Shown: positions 17,676 through 26,830 of the stretch, piece after piece
Layout of the letters: the number at the start of each line of letters is the position of its first letter
How positions within the stretch are numbered: the first letter of the stretch is position 1
Assembly: GCF_000430785.1 (NCBI RefSeq)
Contig: NZ_AUMR01000028.1
Coordinates: forward strand, 21,628-85,627
Origin: Ectobacillus panaciterrae DSM 19096
GTDB taxonomy: Bacteria; Bacillota; Bacilli; Bacillales; Bacillaceae_G
Length of the DNA stretch: 64,000 nt
Direction: 5' to 3'
Notes under the pieces: model-generated
What the model was told of the DNA's origin: nothing
Database searches by the model: none
The model's input: only the letters and a program-made list of their open reading frames with translations
Position numbers and translations under genes: made by a program

Positions 17676-18641
17676 ATGAGCGGAACAGAACAAAACAAAG
17701 AACTTGCGACGTTTGCAGGCGGATGCTTTTGGTGTATGGTGAAGCCTTTTGATGAGATAGACGGGATTTACGGTATTGTTTCAGGCTATACGGGAGGACA
17801 TATAGAAAATCCAACCTATAAGGAAGTGTGCTCAGAAACAACAGGGCACTATGAAGCGGTGCAAATTACATTTGATCCGAGCCGCATTTCCTATGATGAG
17901 CTGTTGGAAATGTATTGGCGTCAAATCGACCCGACTGATCCAGGCGGACAATTTCATGACCGCGGTCAGTCTTATGAAACAGTGATCTTCTATCATACGG
18001 AAGAACAGCGTCAAAAAGCAGAAGCATCCAAGAAAGCACTGGGAGAGAGCGGTCGTTTTAAAAAGCCGATTGCGACAAAGATTCTTCCGGCAAAACCGTT
18101 TTATCCGGCAGAAGAATATCATCAGGATTATTATAAGAAAAACCCCTTCCGCTATGAGCTGTACCGCAAGGGCTCCGGACGAGATGCATTCATTAAGGAG
18201 CATTGGCCCAAGAACAACGTGCACTTAAAGGAAAAACTGACAGATATGCAGTTTTATGTGACACAGGAAAACGGCACAGAGCCGCCTTTTCAAAATGAGT
18301 ACTGGAACAATGAAAAGGAAGGTCTTTACGTAGATATCGTTTCGGGTGAGCCGTTATTCAGCTCATTGGATAAATTCGACAGCGGCTGCGGCTGGCCGAG
18401 CTTCACAAAGCCGATTATGTCTGCAAGCGTGAAAGAAAACATTGATTTAAGCCACCGCATGACACGTACGGAGGTGCGAAGCAGGGAAGCGGATTCGCAT
18501 TTAGGACACGTATTTGAAGATGGGCCGCGTGATAAAGGCGGCCTGCGCTACTGTATTAACTCCGCGGCACTGCGTTTCATTCCGAAAGAGGATTTGGAGC
18601 GCGAGGGCTACGAGGATTTTCTTATTTTATTTCGGAAGTAG
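17676..18641 (+). CDS. msrAB: Methionine sulfoxide reductase A/B fusion
   Basis: A 321-residue bifunctional repair enzyme. MsrA (about 8-165) has GCFWC at 16-20, with Cys17 catalytic, and reduces methionine-S-sulfoxide. MsrB (about 180-321) has SGCGWPSF and the catalytic cysteine in [11 protein letters not shown], and reduces the R form. The two CxxC zinc pairs of many MsrB proteins are absent, so this is the zinc-free type. AGGTGA is five bases before the ATG at 17676; a GTG at 17667 is less likely. It lies 17 bases upstream of rluF and is probably co-transcribed. The 21-bp arrays lie on both sides of the pair. Confidence 0.93.
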   Translation: MSGTEQNKELATFAGGCFWCMVKPFDEIDGIYGIVSGYTGGHIENPTYKEVCSETTGHYEAVQITFDPSRISYDELLEMYWRQIDPTDPGGQFHDRGQSYETVIFYHTEEQRQKAEASKKALGESGRFKKPIATKILPAKPFYPAEEYHQDYYKKNPFRYELYRKGSGRDAFIKEHWPKNNVHLKEKLTDMQFYVTQENGTEPPFQNEYWNNEKEGLYVDIVSGEPLFSSLDKFDSGCGWPSFTKPIMSASVKENIDLSHRMTRTEVRSREADSHLGHVFEDGPRDKGGLRYCINSAALRFIPKEDLEREGYEDFLILFRK

Positions 18642-18658
18642 GCCTTGGAGGTCATTTA

Positions 18659-19360
18659 TTGAGAATTCAAAAGCATATCAGCCTGACAGGCACTTACCCA
18701 AGAAGAGAGATTGAGCGGCTTATTAAAAACAATCGCGTTACCATCAACGGGGATCATGCACATAAAAACAGCATAGTGGAACCTGGGGACACGATTCTTA
18801 TTGATGGAAAGCCGCTTGAAAAACATGAAACGGACCCTGTCTACATTGCCTTGCATAAACCGGTCGGCATTACATGTACGGCGCAAAAAAGCATAGAGGG
18901 CAACATCATCGATTTCATGAATTATCCAGAGCGGATTTTCCCCGTGGGCAGGCTGGATAAAGCCTCGGAAGGCTTGATTCTCCTTACGAACAACGGGGAC
19001 ATCGTCAACAAGATTTTACGGGGCGAACATAATCATGAAAAGGAATATATCGTAACCGTTGATAAACCTTTTACGGACGATTTCGTGAATAAGATGTCTG
19101 CAGGTGTTGCGATACTGGATACCGTGACGAAGCCTTGTAAGGTGTCCCGCGTCAGCGAAACTGTCTTCCGGATTATTCTTACGCAAGGCTTGAACCGCCA
19201 AATCCGGAGAATGTGCAGAGCCTTAGGGTATACGGTGGTGCGGCTGCAGCGCGTTCGGATTATGAATGTAGAGCTGGCTGGTTTGGGAGTTGGGGAATGG
19301 CGGCATCTTACGAATGAGGAATTGACGGAATTGATGGGATTGCTTAATGAAGATAAATAA
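18659..19360 (+). CDS. rluF: RluF/RsuA-family 23S rRNA pseudouridine synthase
   Basis: A 233-residue enzyme isomerising a uridine in rRNA. An S4 RNA-binding domain (1-50, MRIQKHISLTGTYPRREIERLI) precedes the synthase domain with catalytic Asp100 in GRLDKASEG and the RluB/RsuA-type GLNRQIRRM near 175. RluF (position 2604, E. coli numbering) is the closest match I recall for the N-terminal wording, but RluB-like specificity is possible. The start is TTG, supported by TTGGAGG ten bases upstream. A weak terminator follows at 19382-19413. Confidence 0.87.
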   Translation: MRIQKHISLTGTYPRREIERLIKNNRVTINGDHAHKNSIVEPGDTILIDGKPLEKHETDPVYIALHKPVGITCTAQKSIEGNIIDFMNYPERIFPVGRLDKASEGLILLTNNGDIVNKILRGEHNHEKEYIVTVDKPFTDDFVNKMSAGVAILDTVTKPCKVSRVSETVFRIILTQGLNRQIRRMCRALGYTVVRLQRVRIMNVELAGLGVGEWRHLTNEELTELMGLLNEDK

Positions 19361-19381
19361 AAGTAAAAAATGCTTTTCTTA

Positions 19382-19413
19382 GTGCTCTCCTTTTAACAGG
19401 AGGGTATTTTTTA
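19382..19413 (+). terminator. Terminator after rluF
   Basis: CTCTCCT / AGGAGGG stem with loop TTTAAC, then TATTTTTTATT. Confidence 0.65.
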
Positions 19414-19469
19414 TTGAATCAGGAAAGTATAAAATTCCGCAGCAATGCTGTTAATCATGTTTCTTCTTC

Positions 19470-19574
19470 GGATAATAAATATCGTAATTTGGATAATAAA
19501 TGCGCCATTTTGGATAGTAAATGCACTATTTTGGATAGTAAACTGCCGAAATCGGATAATAAACGGCTTGATGA
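19470..19574 (+). repeat. Five-unit array of the 21-bp repeat
   Basis: Units begin at 19470, 19491, 19512, 19533 and 19554, strictly 21 bases apart, each GGATARTAAA followed by 11 variable bases ending in TTT, TTT, TTT and ATC. The opposite strand reads as a run of FTIQN-like heptads, but this follows from the period of 21 and there is no sign of a gene. Confidence 0.8.
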
Positions 19575-19642
19575 TAGGGGGAATGCCCTCAAAATGACGG
19601 GGAAACCAATCAGTTATATACTCATAATCGCTATACCCATCT

Positions 19643-19690
19643 AAAAAGAACTGAGCACGGGCGGTTTTCCCGTGCTCAGTTCTTTTTATC
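19643..19690. terminator. Strong bidirectional terminator
   Basis: AAAAAGAACTGAGCACGGG (19643-19661) pairs perfectly with its complement at 19669-19687 around a 7-base loop. It lies between the 21-bp array and the dsdA 3' end. Confidence 0.9.
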
Positions 19691-19705
19691 AAAAATTGGG
19701 CGAGA

Positions 19706-19767
19706 ATACCCCCACTTCAAGCGTGTGAATGGTGTAGTGTAACGGTAAGTGGGGGAGGTTCATGATA
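19706..19767 (+). mobile_element. Solo right end of an IS200/IS605-type element next to dsdA
   Basis: ACCCCCACTTCAAG ... GTAAGTGGGGGAGGTTCAT forms the same hairpin-plus-tail as the right end of the TnpB element at the window edge, and shares GAATGGTGT and GTAAGTGGGGGAGGTTCAT with the 10.9 kb copy. No transposase or tnpB is attached. The last bases overlap the dsdA stop codon. Confidence 0.75.
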
Positions 19768-21118
19768 ATTCTAATCCCTTTTTGTAATATTCGTTCATTG
19801 TTTCTTTAGGGACCATACTGCCGCCAGTGGCCCACATGACGTGTGTAGCATGTTTCATTTTGTCTGCTAAGTGATGTTTCTTTAAATATTCCTGTCCTTC
19901 TTTCTCCTTAATGAGCTGAATGGGGCCAAATACACTTGCCAATGCGGAGGGCTCCAGGTGAATATTCTCTGTATCAATCAATGCACTTAATAGCTTATAT
20001 AACTCATCATCACTCACAGTATAACATCCGCTTAATAAAGGCTCGATGGTTTGGCCGACAAATCCGGATGGTCTTCCAACCGCAAGGCCGTCTGCTGCTG
20101 TGATGTTATCAATACCAAAATCTTGTACAGAAACTTTATCATGCAATCCCGTGGCTAGACCAAGTAACATACACGGCGAATGGGTAGGTTCTGCAAAGAA
20201 ACAATGTACATGATCTTGATATAGTAATTTTAAACCGAAAGCAACGCCCCCGGGGCCGCCGCCTACTCCGCATGGAAGGTAAACAAAGAGCGGGTGATTT
20301 TCATCTACAGTTATATTCATATCCTCTAATTGTTTTGTTAACCGAGAAGCTGCCACTGCATAGCCCAAAAATAAATCGCTGGAATTTTCATCATCAATGA
20401 AGTAACAATTTGGTTCGCTATTCGCATGCTTTCTACCTTCTTCTACGGCCTTACTGTAATCTTCCTTGTATTCAACAACCGTTACTCCTTTGCTTTTAAG
20501 AAGATCTTTTTTCCATTTCTTTGCATCGGCTGACATATGGACCGTTACGTTAAAGCCCATTTTTGCACTCATAATTCCAATGCTAAGTCCTAAGTTGCCT
20601 GTTGAACCTACTGCAATCGAATATTGTGAGAAGAAGTTTCTAAATTTCTCACTATCTATAATTGAATAATCATCTTGCAGTGTTAACAGCTGTTGTTGAA
20701 GAGCTAAATCTTCTGCATGTTTAAGAACCTCATAAATACCGCCTCTTGCTTTAATAGAACCTGAAATCGGAAGATGACTGTCACATTTTAATAAAAATTC
20801 ACCTGGCAATTCTAGTTCATGTATTTGTTCTAAATGTTGGCGCATAGAAGGGATTTTAACGATAGGAGATTCAATAATCCCATTTAGCTTGCTTGTTTCA
20901 GGAAAGACTTTAGCGATGTACGGGGCAAAACGTTTTAATCTTTCTTCCGCAGCTTTTACATCTTTTTCATTAAGTGGAGTTTTTTTAATTCCTGTTTGAA
21001 ACAATTCATATTTAGGGTTTGACCAAAATACTTCCTTTGTTGAAATTAATTCATTTATTAAAGGATATTCTTTTTTCCAATCTTGTACAGTTTTGCCTTC
21101 GATCTGAATAGTTCTCAT
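19760..21118 (-). CDS. dsdA: D-serine ammonia-lyase DsdA
   Basis: A 452-residue PLP enzyme deaminating D-serine to pyruvate and ammonia; length fits the family (about 440-450). Lys123 in SGSIKARGG is the Schiff-base lysine, GSTGNLGLS near 186-194 binds the cofactor phosphate, and CGVGGGPGG near 280-290 is the fold II glycine loop. The ATG at 21118 is chosen because AAAGGGG lies upstream; the frame to 21157 lacks one. The stop codon is formed by the junction with the IS605-type right end, so the original C terminus may have been slightly longer. There is no dsdC or dsdX neighbour. Confidence 0.92.
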   Translation of the reverse strand: MRTIQIEGKTVQDWKKEYPLINELISTKEVFWSNPKYELFQTGIKKTPLNEKDVKAAEERLKRFAPYIAKVFPETSKLNGIIESPIVKIPSMRQHLEQIHELELPGEFLLKCDSHLPISGSIKARGGIYEVLKHAEDLALQQQLLTLQDDYSIIDSEKFRNFFSQYSIAVGSTGNLGLSIGIMSAKMGFNVTVHMSADAKKWKKDLLKSKGVTVVEYKEDYSKAVEEGRKHANSEPNCYFIDDENSSDLFLGYAVAASRLTKQLEDMNITVDENHPLFVYLPCGVGGGPGGVAFGLKLLYQDHVHCFFAEPTHSPCMLLGLATGLHDKVSVQDFGIDNITAADGLAVGRPSGFVGQTIEPLLSGCYTVSDDELYKLLSALIDTENIHLEPSALASVFGPIQLIKEKEGQEYLKKHHLADKMKHATHVMWATGGSMVPKETMNEYYKKGLELS

Positions 21119-21542
21119 CTTTTTTCCCCTTTTTATAGCACGGTTATATGGGTTCATCCATGCTAAGTTGAAAATTAAATTTTATTACGTAACCTTTGCA
21201 GCCGGAGTTAGGCGGGCAAACCTTGATATAACTAGGTAGTCCTGCTATGGTTGAGCTTGGATAAATTTTTTGAATTTCGTGTTTGTCCTTTTCAAAGTAT
21301 CTTCAAGAAATATGAGAGGTGAACTGGCAAAGTAAGAAAGTATAAAATTGCGCCTCAATGCCTCCAAATCTGTCCTTCTTTTAAAATCCATGATGCTTGC
21401 AGTATACGGCACATAAAAGAACAAATCGCTTATTTAGTAAAAAACATAGGCTAGGGCGCCTAAAAGGGTTTGACCGATACTATACTCGGCAGGCACACGA
21501 TGCCCACATAAAAAGGATTGGGCGGTTTTTGCCCAGTTTTTC
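21119..21542. other. Gene-free stretch with a terminator and a distant repeat-like segment
   Basis: No gene is supported in this 424-base interval. AAAAGGGTTTGACCG near 21463 is identical to the core of repeat types B and C, and CTCGGCAGG with a C-rich stretch follows, so a strongly diverged copy is possible. TTGGGC / GCCCAG near 21518-21537 with T-runs on both strands is the terminator of the leftward SMR pair. Confidence 0.45.
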
Positions 21543-21863
21543 TCACTGTCCCGAAGTTATTTTAACACCAACAGTTCCTATAATAATACAAATAATTAAA
21601 AATATTCTCTTTATATCTTTAGGTTCATTAAAGAAAGTCATTCCTACTAAAACACTTCCGACAGAGCCAATGCCAGTCCATATCGCGTAAGCGGGCCCGA
21701 TTGGAAGAACAGTTAATGATAGAGAAAGAAAATAAAAGCTTAAACTCCCAAACACAAGACAGGCTACGGAGGGCAAAAAATGTTTAAACCCTTCAGCCAG
21801 TTTAAGGCTTATGACACTGCCAATCTCAGCAAATCCAGCAATAAGAAGAAAAAACCAAGACAT
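21543..21863 (-). CDS. SMR-family efflux subunit, YkkD-like
   Basis: A 106-residue, four-helix small multidrug resistance protein. The essential glutamate is E13 in GFAEIGSV; the GxAYAIWTGIGSVGSV motif in helix III is typical. It lies 26 bases after a second SMR gene; the two differ in sequence, as expected for an obligate heterodimer such as YkkCD or EbrAB, placed antiparallel in the membrane. The wording is closest to the YkkD half. The exported cation (guanidinium-like or a quaternary ammonium compound) cannot be settled here. Confidence 0.85.
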   Translation of the reverse strand: MSWFFLLIAGFAEIGSVISLKLAEGFKHFLPSVACLVFGSLSFYFLSLSLTVLPIGPAYAIWTGIGSVGSVLVGMTFFNEPKDIKRIFLIICIIIGTVGVKITSGQ

Positions 21864-21889
21864 TTAATAATCACCTAACCTTGTACAAA

Positions 21890-22234
21890 TCATTTAACTT
21901 CTTTTGGTGCTTGACCATTTGGGGGAATGATTTTTAGGCCGATTATTCCAAAGATCATTAAAATAACAAAAAACACTTTTAGTAAATTAATTGTCTCTCC
22001 CCAAAAGGTCACGCCAATAGCTACAGTTCCTACAGTACCCAAACCCGTAAAAACTGCATACCCTGTTCCCACTGGAATTGAACGTAAAGCTTTTGACAGT
22101 AAAAAAAAGCTGAAAATTATAATTCCCACAGTTAGCATACTAGGTATTAATTCCGTAAACCCGTTTGAATATTTAAGACCTATCACCCAGACGATTTCTA
22201 AAAGACCTGCTATCATAATATAAATCCATGCCAT
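21890..22234 (-). CDS. SMR-family efflux subunit, YkkC-like
   Basis: A 114-residue SMR protein, first of the pair. LLEIVWVIGLKYSNG at about 11-25 holds the essential glutamate (E13) with the W and GLK residues of the Gdx/YkkC branch; GTGYAVFTGLGTVGTV is in helix III. The Gdx-type wording suggests guanidinium export, but no ykkC (guanidine-I) riboswitch fits in the roughly 60 bases between this start and the upstream terminator. GAAGGAGAG is the ribosome-binding site. Confidence 0.85.
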   Translation of the reverse strand: MAWIYIMIAGLLEIVWVIGLKYSNGFTELIPSMLTVGIIIFSFFLLSKALRSIPVGTGYAVFTGLGTVGTVAIGVTFWGETINLLKVFFVILMIFGIIGLKIIPPNGQAPKEVK

Positions 22235-22299
22235 TTTAAGGTTCTCTCCTTCGCCAGTGGCAACATTGCTATTCCCTTGCGTATAAAGCTAACAGCCTC

Positions 22300-22332
22300 A
22301 AAAATAACCTGCCATTATAGCAGGTTATTTTT
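22300..22332. terminator. Bidirectional terminator overlapping the HAD stop codon
   Basis: AAAAATAACCTGC / GCAGGTTATTTTT, a 13-bp stem with a 7-base loop. The stop codon of the HAD gene (22327-22325) is in the stem. It ends the phosphorus-compound operon. Confidence 0.85.
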
Positions 22333-23197
22333 GAATTACGAGATTCTCAAGGTATTGGTAAATTGCATGAGCCACACCATTCTCATCATTTTTGAGAGTT
22401 GTTGCTGTACAAACATTTTTTATCTCATCTTTCGCATTTCCCATGGCTACACTGTATCCGACTTTCTGGAGCATGGATAAATCATTGTTGCTGTCTCCGA
22501 TTGCCATAGCTTGATCTAAGGAGCAATTCGTCAAGGAAACCAATTTTTCAAGGGCAATTCCTTTTGAAGCGTTTTTACTAGTAATTTCAATGTTATGATC
22601 AGCAGATGAAACAACCAGCAACTCATCAAATTCTTTGAATTGTGCCCATCCTTCTTCTAATTTCTTTTTATCGAAAGAACATGCTAAAATATTATAAAAG
22701 TCTTCCTCTTGTTTTAGGATATCATGATAGTTTTCAACCAAAACATACCCAAACTGATCAAATTGCCTCTCCGCCATTTCAACTAATTCTTTCATATCTG
22801 CGTCTAAATCTGCGCTGCTCATACTTTTAATCTCATTATAGAAATCTTCTCTTCCCTTTTTAAGAGTATAAATTGCTTTTTCTGTAAACACTTCATAGTA
22901 ATAATTCCGTTCGTCTAACCATCGAAGAATAGACAGGACATGGTTCTTATCTATAGCAGCAGCAGAAATACGCTTTTCATCTTTTGAATGAATGGTTGCT
23001 CCGTTTGTACCGATTACAAATGTAGAAAGACCGGCCTTTTCACAAATTTTTCGAACATCAAAATAAGCTCGGCCTGTCGAAATGACTACTTCAAAGCCTC
23101 TTTCTTGGGCGTATTGAATAGCCTTTATATTTTCTTCACTAATTTCATTTCGATGGTTTAATAGTGTTCCATCTAAATCTATTGCAATTAAACTCAT
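22325..23197 (-). CDS. Cof-type HAD-superfamily phosphatase
   Basis: A 290-residue cytosolic phosphatase of the Cof/YwpJ (HAD-IIB) group. Motif I is DLDGTLL at 7-13 with nucleophile D7, motif II is STGR near 40, and the C-terminal motif IV is IGDSNNDLSML near 238-248, with K212-type lysine in SKGIAL. Probable substrates are sugar phosphates or other small phosphate esters. As last gene of the operon, 25 bases after the DeoR regulator, it may release phosphate from the product made by the operon hydrolase; this is inference from context. Confidence 0.85.
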   Translation of the reverse strand: MSLIAIDLDGTLLNHRNEISEENIKAIQYAQERGFEVVISTGRAYFDVRKICEKAGLSTFVIGTNGATIHSKDEKRISAAAIDKNHVLSILRWLDERNYYYEVFTEKAIYTLKKGREDFYNEIKSMSSADLDADMKELVEMAERQFDQFGYVLVENYHDILKQEEDFYNILACSFDKKKLEEGWAQFKEFDELLVVSSADHNIEITSKNASKGIALEKLVSLTNCSLDQAMAIGDSNNDLSMLQKVGYSVAMGNAKDEIKNVCTATTLKNDENGVAHAIYQYLENLVIQK

Positions 23198-23222
23198 GTT
23201 GCATGTCTCCTTTTATAGATTA

Positions 23223-24005
23223 CTATGCTTCGATCCAATCGATTTCGTTCAATTTGGAATGATCCTTCCATGCTTCTGGAAATGGTTGGTCGCAGACAAT
23301 CACATCGACTTTTTCTAAGGAACAAACTTTACAAAATGTATCGACACCGAATTTTGAATGATCCGTTAATAGAATAATTTGTTTTGATACATCGACCATG
23401 GTACGGGAAACCAATGTTTCATTTAAATGGTAGTTGCTCACGCCGTTTTGAATAGAAACACCGCCCGCTGAAATGAACGCCTTATCGATGTTGAATTGAT
23501 TCAACATTTGCTCGGTTAGGCGACCGCTTACAGATTGTTGTTTCGGGTCAATTTGTCCTCCCAGCAATAAAATCTCTCCTGTAAATTTATTTTGATTGAG
23601 AGATTCCGTTAATACAGATGAGACAGGTATAGAGTTTGTTAAAATTGTGATATTCTTTCTGTTTTGGATGAAATGAGCGAACTCAACAGTGGTCGTACCT
23701 ACATCGATAACAATCACATCCCCGTCTGAAATGAGCTCTGCTGCTTTTTTACCAATTTTAATTTTCGCTTCTTGATTCACTGCAGTACGCTGTGTAAATG
23801 GAGGTTCTCCAGATTGAAAGGTTGTTTTAATTGCTCCGCCATAAACTTTTTTCAAAAGCCCATTTTCCTCCAGCAGCGTCAAATCGCGACGAATGGTTTC
23901 TTCTGAAACATTAAATTGTTTAGCCAAGTCAATGACTTTTACCTTTCCGTTTCTTTTAAGTTCATTTAAAATTTCATTCTTTCTTTCTTCTGGTAAAATC
24001 GACAT
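23223..24005 (-). CDS. DeoR-family transcriptional regulator
   Basis: A 260-residue repressor. The N-terminal winged helix (LPEERKNEILNELKRNGKVKVIDLAKQFNVSEETIRRDL in parts, residues 4-42) is followed by the DeoR effector domain with DVGTTTVEFA near 101-110 and the phosphosugar-isomerase-like pocket (FISAGGVS near 178). Such proteins answer to phosphorylated intermediates. It lies between the ATPase gene and the HAD gene and probably controls this operon; the 26-bp palindrome at 26805-26830 is one candidate operator. Confidence 0.88.
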   Translation of the reverse strand: MSILPEERKNEILNELKRNGKVKVIDLAKQFNVSEETIRRDLTLLEENGLLKKVYGGAIKTTFQSGEPPFTQRTAVNQEAKIKIGKKAAELISDGDVIVIDVGTTTVEFAHFIQNRKNITILTNSIPVSSVLTESLNQNKFTGEILLLGGQIDPKQQSVSGRLTEQMLNQFNIDKAFISAGGVSIQNGVSNYHLNETLVSRTMVDVSKQIILLTDHSKFGVDTFCKVCSLEKVDVIVCDQPFPEAWKDHSKLNEIDWIEA

Positions 24006-24028
24006 TTTATCACCTTATTATTTATAGT

Positions 24029-25042
24029 TTATAAAGCAATGCATTCTTTCTTCGGTATAAGGATATGAACGCGTGTGCCTTGTTCCAACATTTCCCCTTG
24101 ATGGTGAAGAGAATCCACGTGAAAAATAGAATCATCTGTTTCAACTTCGTATCTTAAAACATTACCCGTCATTGAAATATCTTTAATACAACCTTTGACT
24201 GTCCAATTATCTTGTAAAGGCAAGATATCGTGGCCGACAGGTATCAATTGTAAAACCTCAGGACGAATGGCTACTTCATATCCTTTCAATTCTGTACTGC
24301 GAATAAGCTTATGAAAAACATCCATATGAAGAACATTATAATTTCCAATAAATTTTGCAACAAACGTATTGACTGGAGAAACATAAATTTCTGACGGAGA
24401 TCCGGATTGTACAATGTTTCCTTCATTCATGATAAAGATTTTATCAGACAGGGTCATAGCTTCTTCCTGATCATGGGTAACGAAAATAGTTGTAATCTCC
24501 AATTCCCTCTGTATTCTCTTTAATTCTTTTTGTAAATTTTTCCTGATTTTTGCATCCAATGCACTTAACGGCTCATCCAAAAGCAACACTTTCGGTTCCA
24601 TCACAAGTGCTCGTGCAAGAGCGACCCTCTGCTGTTGCCCGCCAGATAATTGATGAGGATAAGACCCTTCTTTTCCGGTTAAATCGACCATATCAATCAT
24701 GTTTTGAACTCTTGATTTAATATTTTTTTCTTTTTTCATTTTAAGTCCGTATGCGATGTTATCGAAAACAGTCATATTTGGGAAAAGGGCATAAGACTGA
24801 AACACCATACCGACTTCACGCTGACGCGGTGATAAGTGAGTAATGTTTTTTTGATCTACCAAGATACTTCCTATATCAACTTCTTCAAGCCCTGCAATGG
24901 AACGTAATAATGTACTTTTCCCGCATCCGCTTTGCCCAAGAAGTGTAGCAAATTCCCCTTTTTGCAATGTTAAAGAAATATTATTTAAAACCACCTGATT
25001 TTCATATCTCTTAGTCACCTGGTCAATGGTTACATAGCTCAT
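24029..25042 (-). CDS. ABC transporter ATP-binding protein (PotA/FbpC/PhnT type)
   Basis: A 337-residue importer ATPase. Walker A GQSGCGKST is at 36-44, signature LSGGQQQR near 132-139, Walker B LLLDEPLSALD near 153-163, switch histidine in THDQEEA, and a C-terminal TOBE-like regulatory part (about 235-337). It overlaps the upstream permease gene by one base (TAATG). The closest systems are iron, spermidine and 2-aminoethylphosphonate importers; the AP-superfamily hydrolase in the operon favours a phosphonate or phosphodiester substrate. Confidence 0.88.
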   Translation of the reverse strand: MSYVTIDQVTKRYENQVVLNNISLTLQKGEFATLLGQSGCGKSTLLRSIAGLEEVDIGSILVDQKNITHLSPRQREVGMVFQSYALFPNMTVFDNIAYGLKMKKEKNIKSRVQNMIDMVDLTGKEGSYPHQLSGGQQQRVALARALVMEPKVLLLDEPLSALDAKIRKNLQKELKRIQRELEITTIFVTHDQEEAMTLSDKIFIMNEGNIVQSGSPSEIYVSPVNTFVAKFIGNYNVLHMDVFHKLIRSTELKGYEVAIRPEVLQLIPVGHDILPLQDNWTVKGCIKDISMTGNVLRYEVETDDSIFHVDSLHHQGEMLEQGTRVHILIPKKECIAL

Positions 25043-25914
25043 TAATTTTCACCTTCCAAAACAGTAATTTTTTTAGGAGATTGCTTCTTGAAAATCGAAA
25101 AAATTCGTTTTTTATTTAACAGAATAGGACTTTTTTGGTTTCTAAACGTGATTTTTAAAACTGCCCATGTTAAAAATAAAATCACTGAATAATACGTAAT
25201 AACAATTGCACTTGTTAAGTGACCGCTAGTATTTAGTTTGTTGGAAAGATAAATTTGAAGGGTTTCAAACTGACCGCCAACGAGCAACTTAGCAAAAGAA
25301 AACTCACTAAACAAAAGGGCAACTGATAATAGGGTGGACACTAGGATACCGGATAAGATATTTGGAAACACTACTGTTCGAAAAGCTTGGAATTTTGACG
25401 CACCCAATAACTCAGCTGCATCAACAAGTTCTACTGCATTAATTGTCCGCAGACTGTTCCGGATACCTTGATACATAAATGGTAAAATAGTAACAAAATA
25501 CGCACCAATCAAAATCCAAGGCGTTCCAGAAATTTGAATCGGCCCATTCGAATATAACTTGATTAACCCGACAGCCCCAACAATTGGAGGGATTCCATAA
25601 GGAAGCATGGCCGCTGCTTGGAGCATCCCTTCCCATTTACTAAAATATACGGTTATGATAAAAATTGTCGGAAGCATAATGAGAATACTAAGTCCCACAG
25701 ACATAACAATCAGAAACAGTGTGCGTTGAAAGGCAGCAAAAAACCTTTCATCTTGAAATAATTCAATGTACCACTTCATTGTAAAAGACTCAGGTAAAAT
25801 AGTATGATCCCACTTACCAGCAATAGAAAATAAAAATGTTCCCATAAGCGGAATTAATAAATAGATGATTAGTAATCCAACAGCTATTTTATGGAAATGT
25901 AATGAAGATTTCAT
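25042..25914 (-). CDS. ABC transporter permease, second subunit
   Basis: A 290-residue inner-membrane permease of the PotC/PhnV type with about six helices. The cytoplasmic EAA loop, which docks on the ATPase, is DAAELLGASKFQAFRTVVFP near 163-182. It overlaps the preceding permease by four bases (ATGA) and the ATPase gene by one, so all three are translationally coupled. Confidence 0.86.
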   Translation of the reverse strand: MKSSLHFHKIAVGLLIIYLLIPLMGTFLFSIAGKWDHTILPESFTMKWYIELFQDERFFAAFQRTLFLIVMSVGLSILIMLPTIFIITVYFSKWEGMLQAAAMLPYGIPPIVGAVGLIKLYSNGPIQISGTPWILIGAYFVTILPFMYQGIRNSLRTINAVELVDAAELLGASKFQAFRTVVFPNILSGILVSTLLSVALLFSEFSFAKLLVGGQFETLQIYLSNKLNTSGHLTSAIVITYYSVILFLTWAVLKITFRNQKSPILLNKKRIFSIFKKQSPKKITVLEGEN

Positions 25915-26765
25915 CGTAAATCCCTCCTAATGCGGCGCATCATTCGTTGATTAAACCACATCGCTACGATCATAGTCGAAGCTAGAAGAACACCTAACGC
26001 ACTACCCAGCTGTGGCTTTAATGTAACGTCACTGGCAACCAGAGCCGCAATTTGCAATGACAATAAATTATAGTTGCTACCAACTAATGCATATGCTGTA
26101 GCATAAGCACCCATGGCATTTGCAAACAAAATACTGAATATACCTGCAATACTAGGCAGCAGAATCGGCAGGCCAATATGAAGCCAAAATTGCAGTTTTG
26201 AAGCTCCTAATAACGCTGCGGCTTCTTTCCATTGTTTTTTTATACCCTGGTAAGCAGGGTAAAGAAGCATAACAGCGAGCGGAATTTGAAAGTAAACGTA
26301 AACAAGAATTAATCCAGTCCAAGAATATAAATTAAACTTTGCAAACACATCCCATCCAAGCTTGGCAAAAAGCAAAGTAAATAACCCATTGTTTCCGAGT
26401 AAAATAATGTATGAAAAAGAAAGAGGAATTCCTTCAAAATTAGAAGTCATATTGGCAATCATAAGTAAGCGATTTTGTACTTGTTTTGAGAATTTCGTAA
26501 ATGAATAGGCGATAACAACGGCTACCATAATAGAAGTTATTGCAGAAAATAATGAAATAAGGACGCTATTATGAATTGCTTGTAAGTAAAATTTGCTTTT
26601 AAATATGGTTAAATATTGATTAATTGTAATATTAATTCCATCGTCTGCATAAAAGCTGTTTTTAATCATGGAAGCTAACGGCCCAATTTCAAAGCCAATA
26701 ACAAGAATGATAAACGGCAGTAAAAGAGCTAATAAATACAATTTTTGTTTTTTAATTTTTTGCAA
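25911..26765 (-). CDS. ABC transporter permease, first subunit
   Basis: A 284-residue permease of the PotB/PhnU type with about six helices; its EAA loop is KEAAALLGASKLQFWLHIGLP in part, near 183-203. I choose the TTG at 26765 because GAGGAG lies eight bases upstream; the frame could begin at another TTG at 26795, but that lacks a ribosome-binding site. A perfect palindrome sits 40 bases upstream, and a type B repeat separates this gene from the hydrolase gene, so it may have its own promoter. Confidence 0.82.
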   Translation of the reverse strand: MQKIKKQKLYLLALLLPFIILVIGFEIGPLASMIKNSFYADDGINITINQYLTIFKSKFYLQAIHNSVLISLFSAITSIMVAVVIAYSFTKFSKQVQNRLLMIANMTSNFEGIPLSFSYIILLGNNGLFTLLFAKLGWDVFAKFNLYSWTGLILVYVYFQIPLAVMLLYPAYQGIKKQWKEAAALLGASKLQFWLHIGLPILLPSIAGIFSILFANAMGAYATAYALVGSNYNLLSLQIAALVASDVTLKPQLGSALGVLLASTMIVAMWFNQRMMRRIRRDLR

Positions 26766-26804
26766 GATTTTTCGCTCCTCTATATGTGCTAACAATTTTT
26801 GGAA

Positions 26805-26830
26805 TCTATCTGGCTATATAGCCAGATAGA
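26805..26830. promoter_or_regulatory. Perfect 26-bp palindrome, candidate operator
   Basis: Two 13-base arms, TCTATCTGGCTAT and ATAGCCAGATAGA, meet without a spacer. A further half site, CTATCTGG, occurs at 26846-26853, 40 bases from the first. No T-run follows on either strand, so an operator just upstream of the permease gene is more likely than a terminator. Confidence 0.65.

Noticed and set aside
17523..19574. CRISPR-like arrays
   Set aside because: The repeated part is only about 10 bases with no spacer/repeat structure of CRISPR size and no cas genes.
19411..19692. 93-codon ORF with heptad repeats on the minus strand
   Set aside because: Its repeats follow from the 21-bp period; it runs through a terminator and has no ribosome-binding site.
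22235..22300. Guanidine (ykkC) riboswitch upstream of the SMR pair
   Set aside because: Only about 60 bases separate the start from the upstream terminator and the riboswitch motifs are absent.
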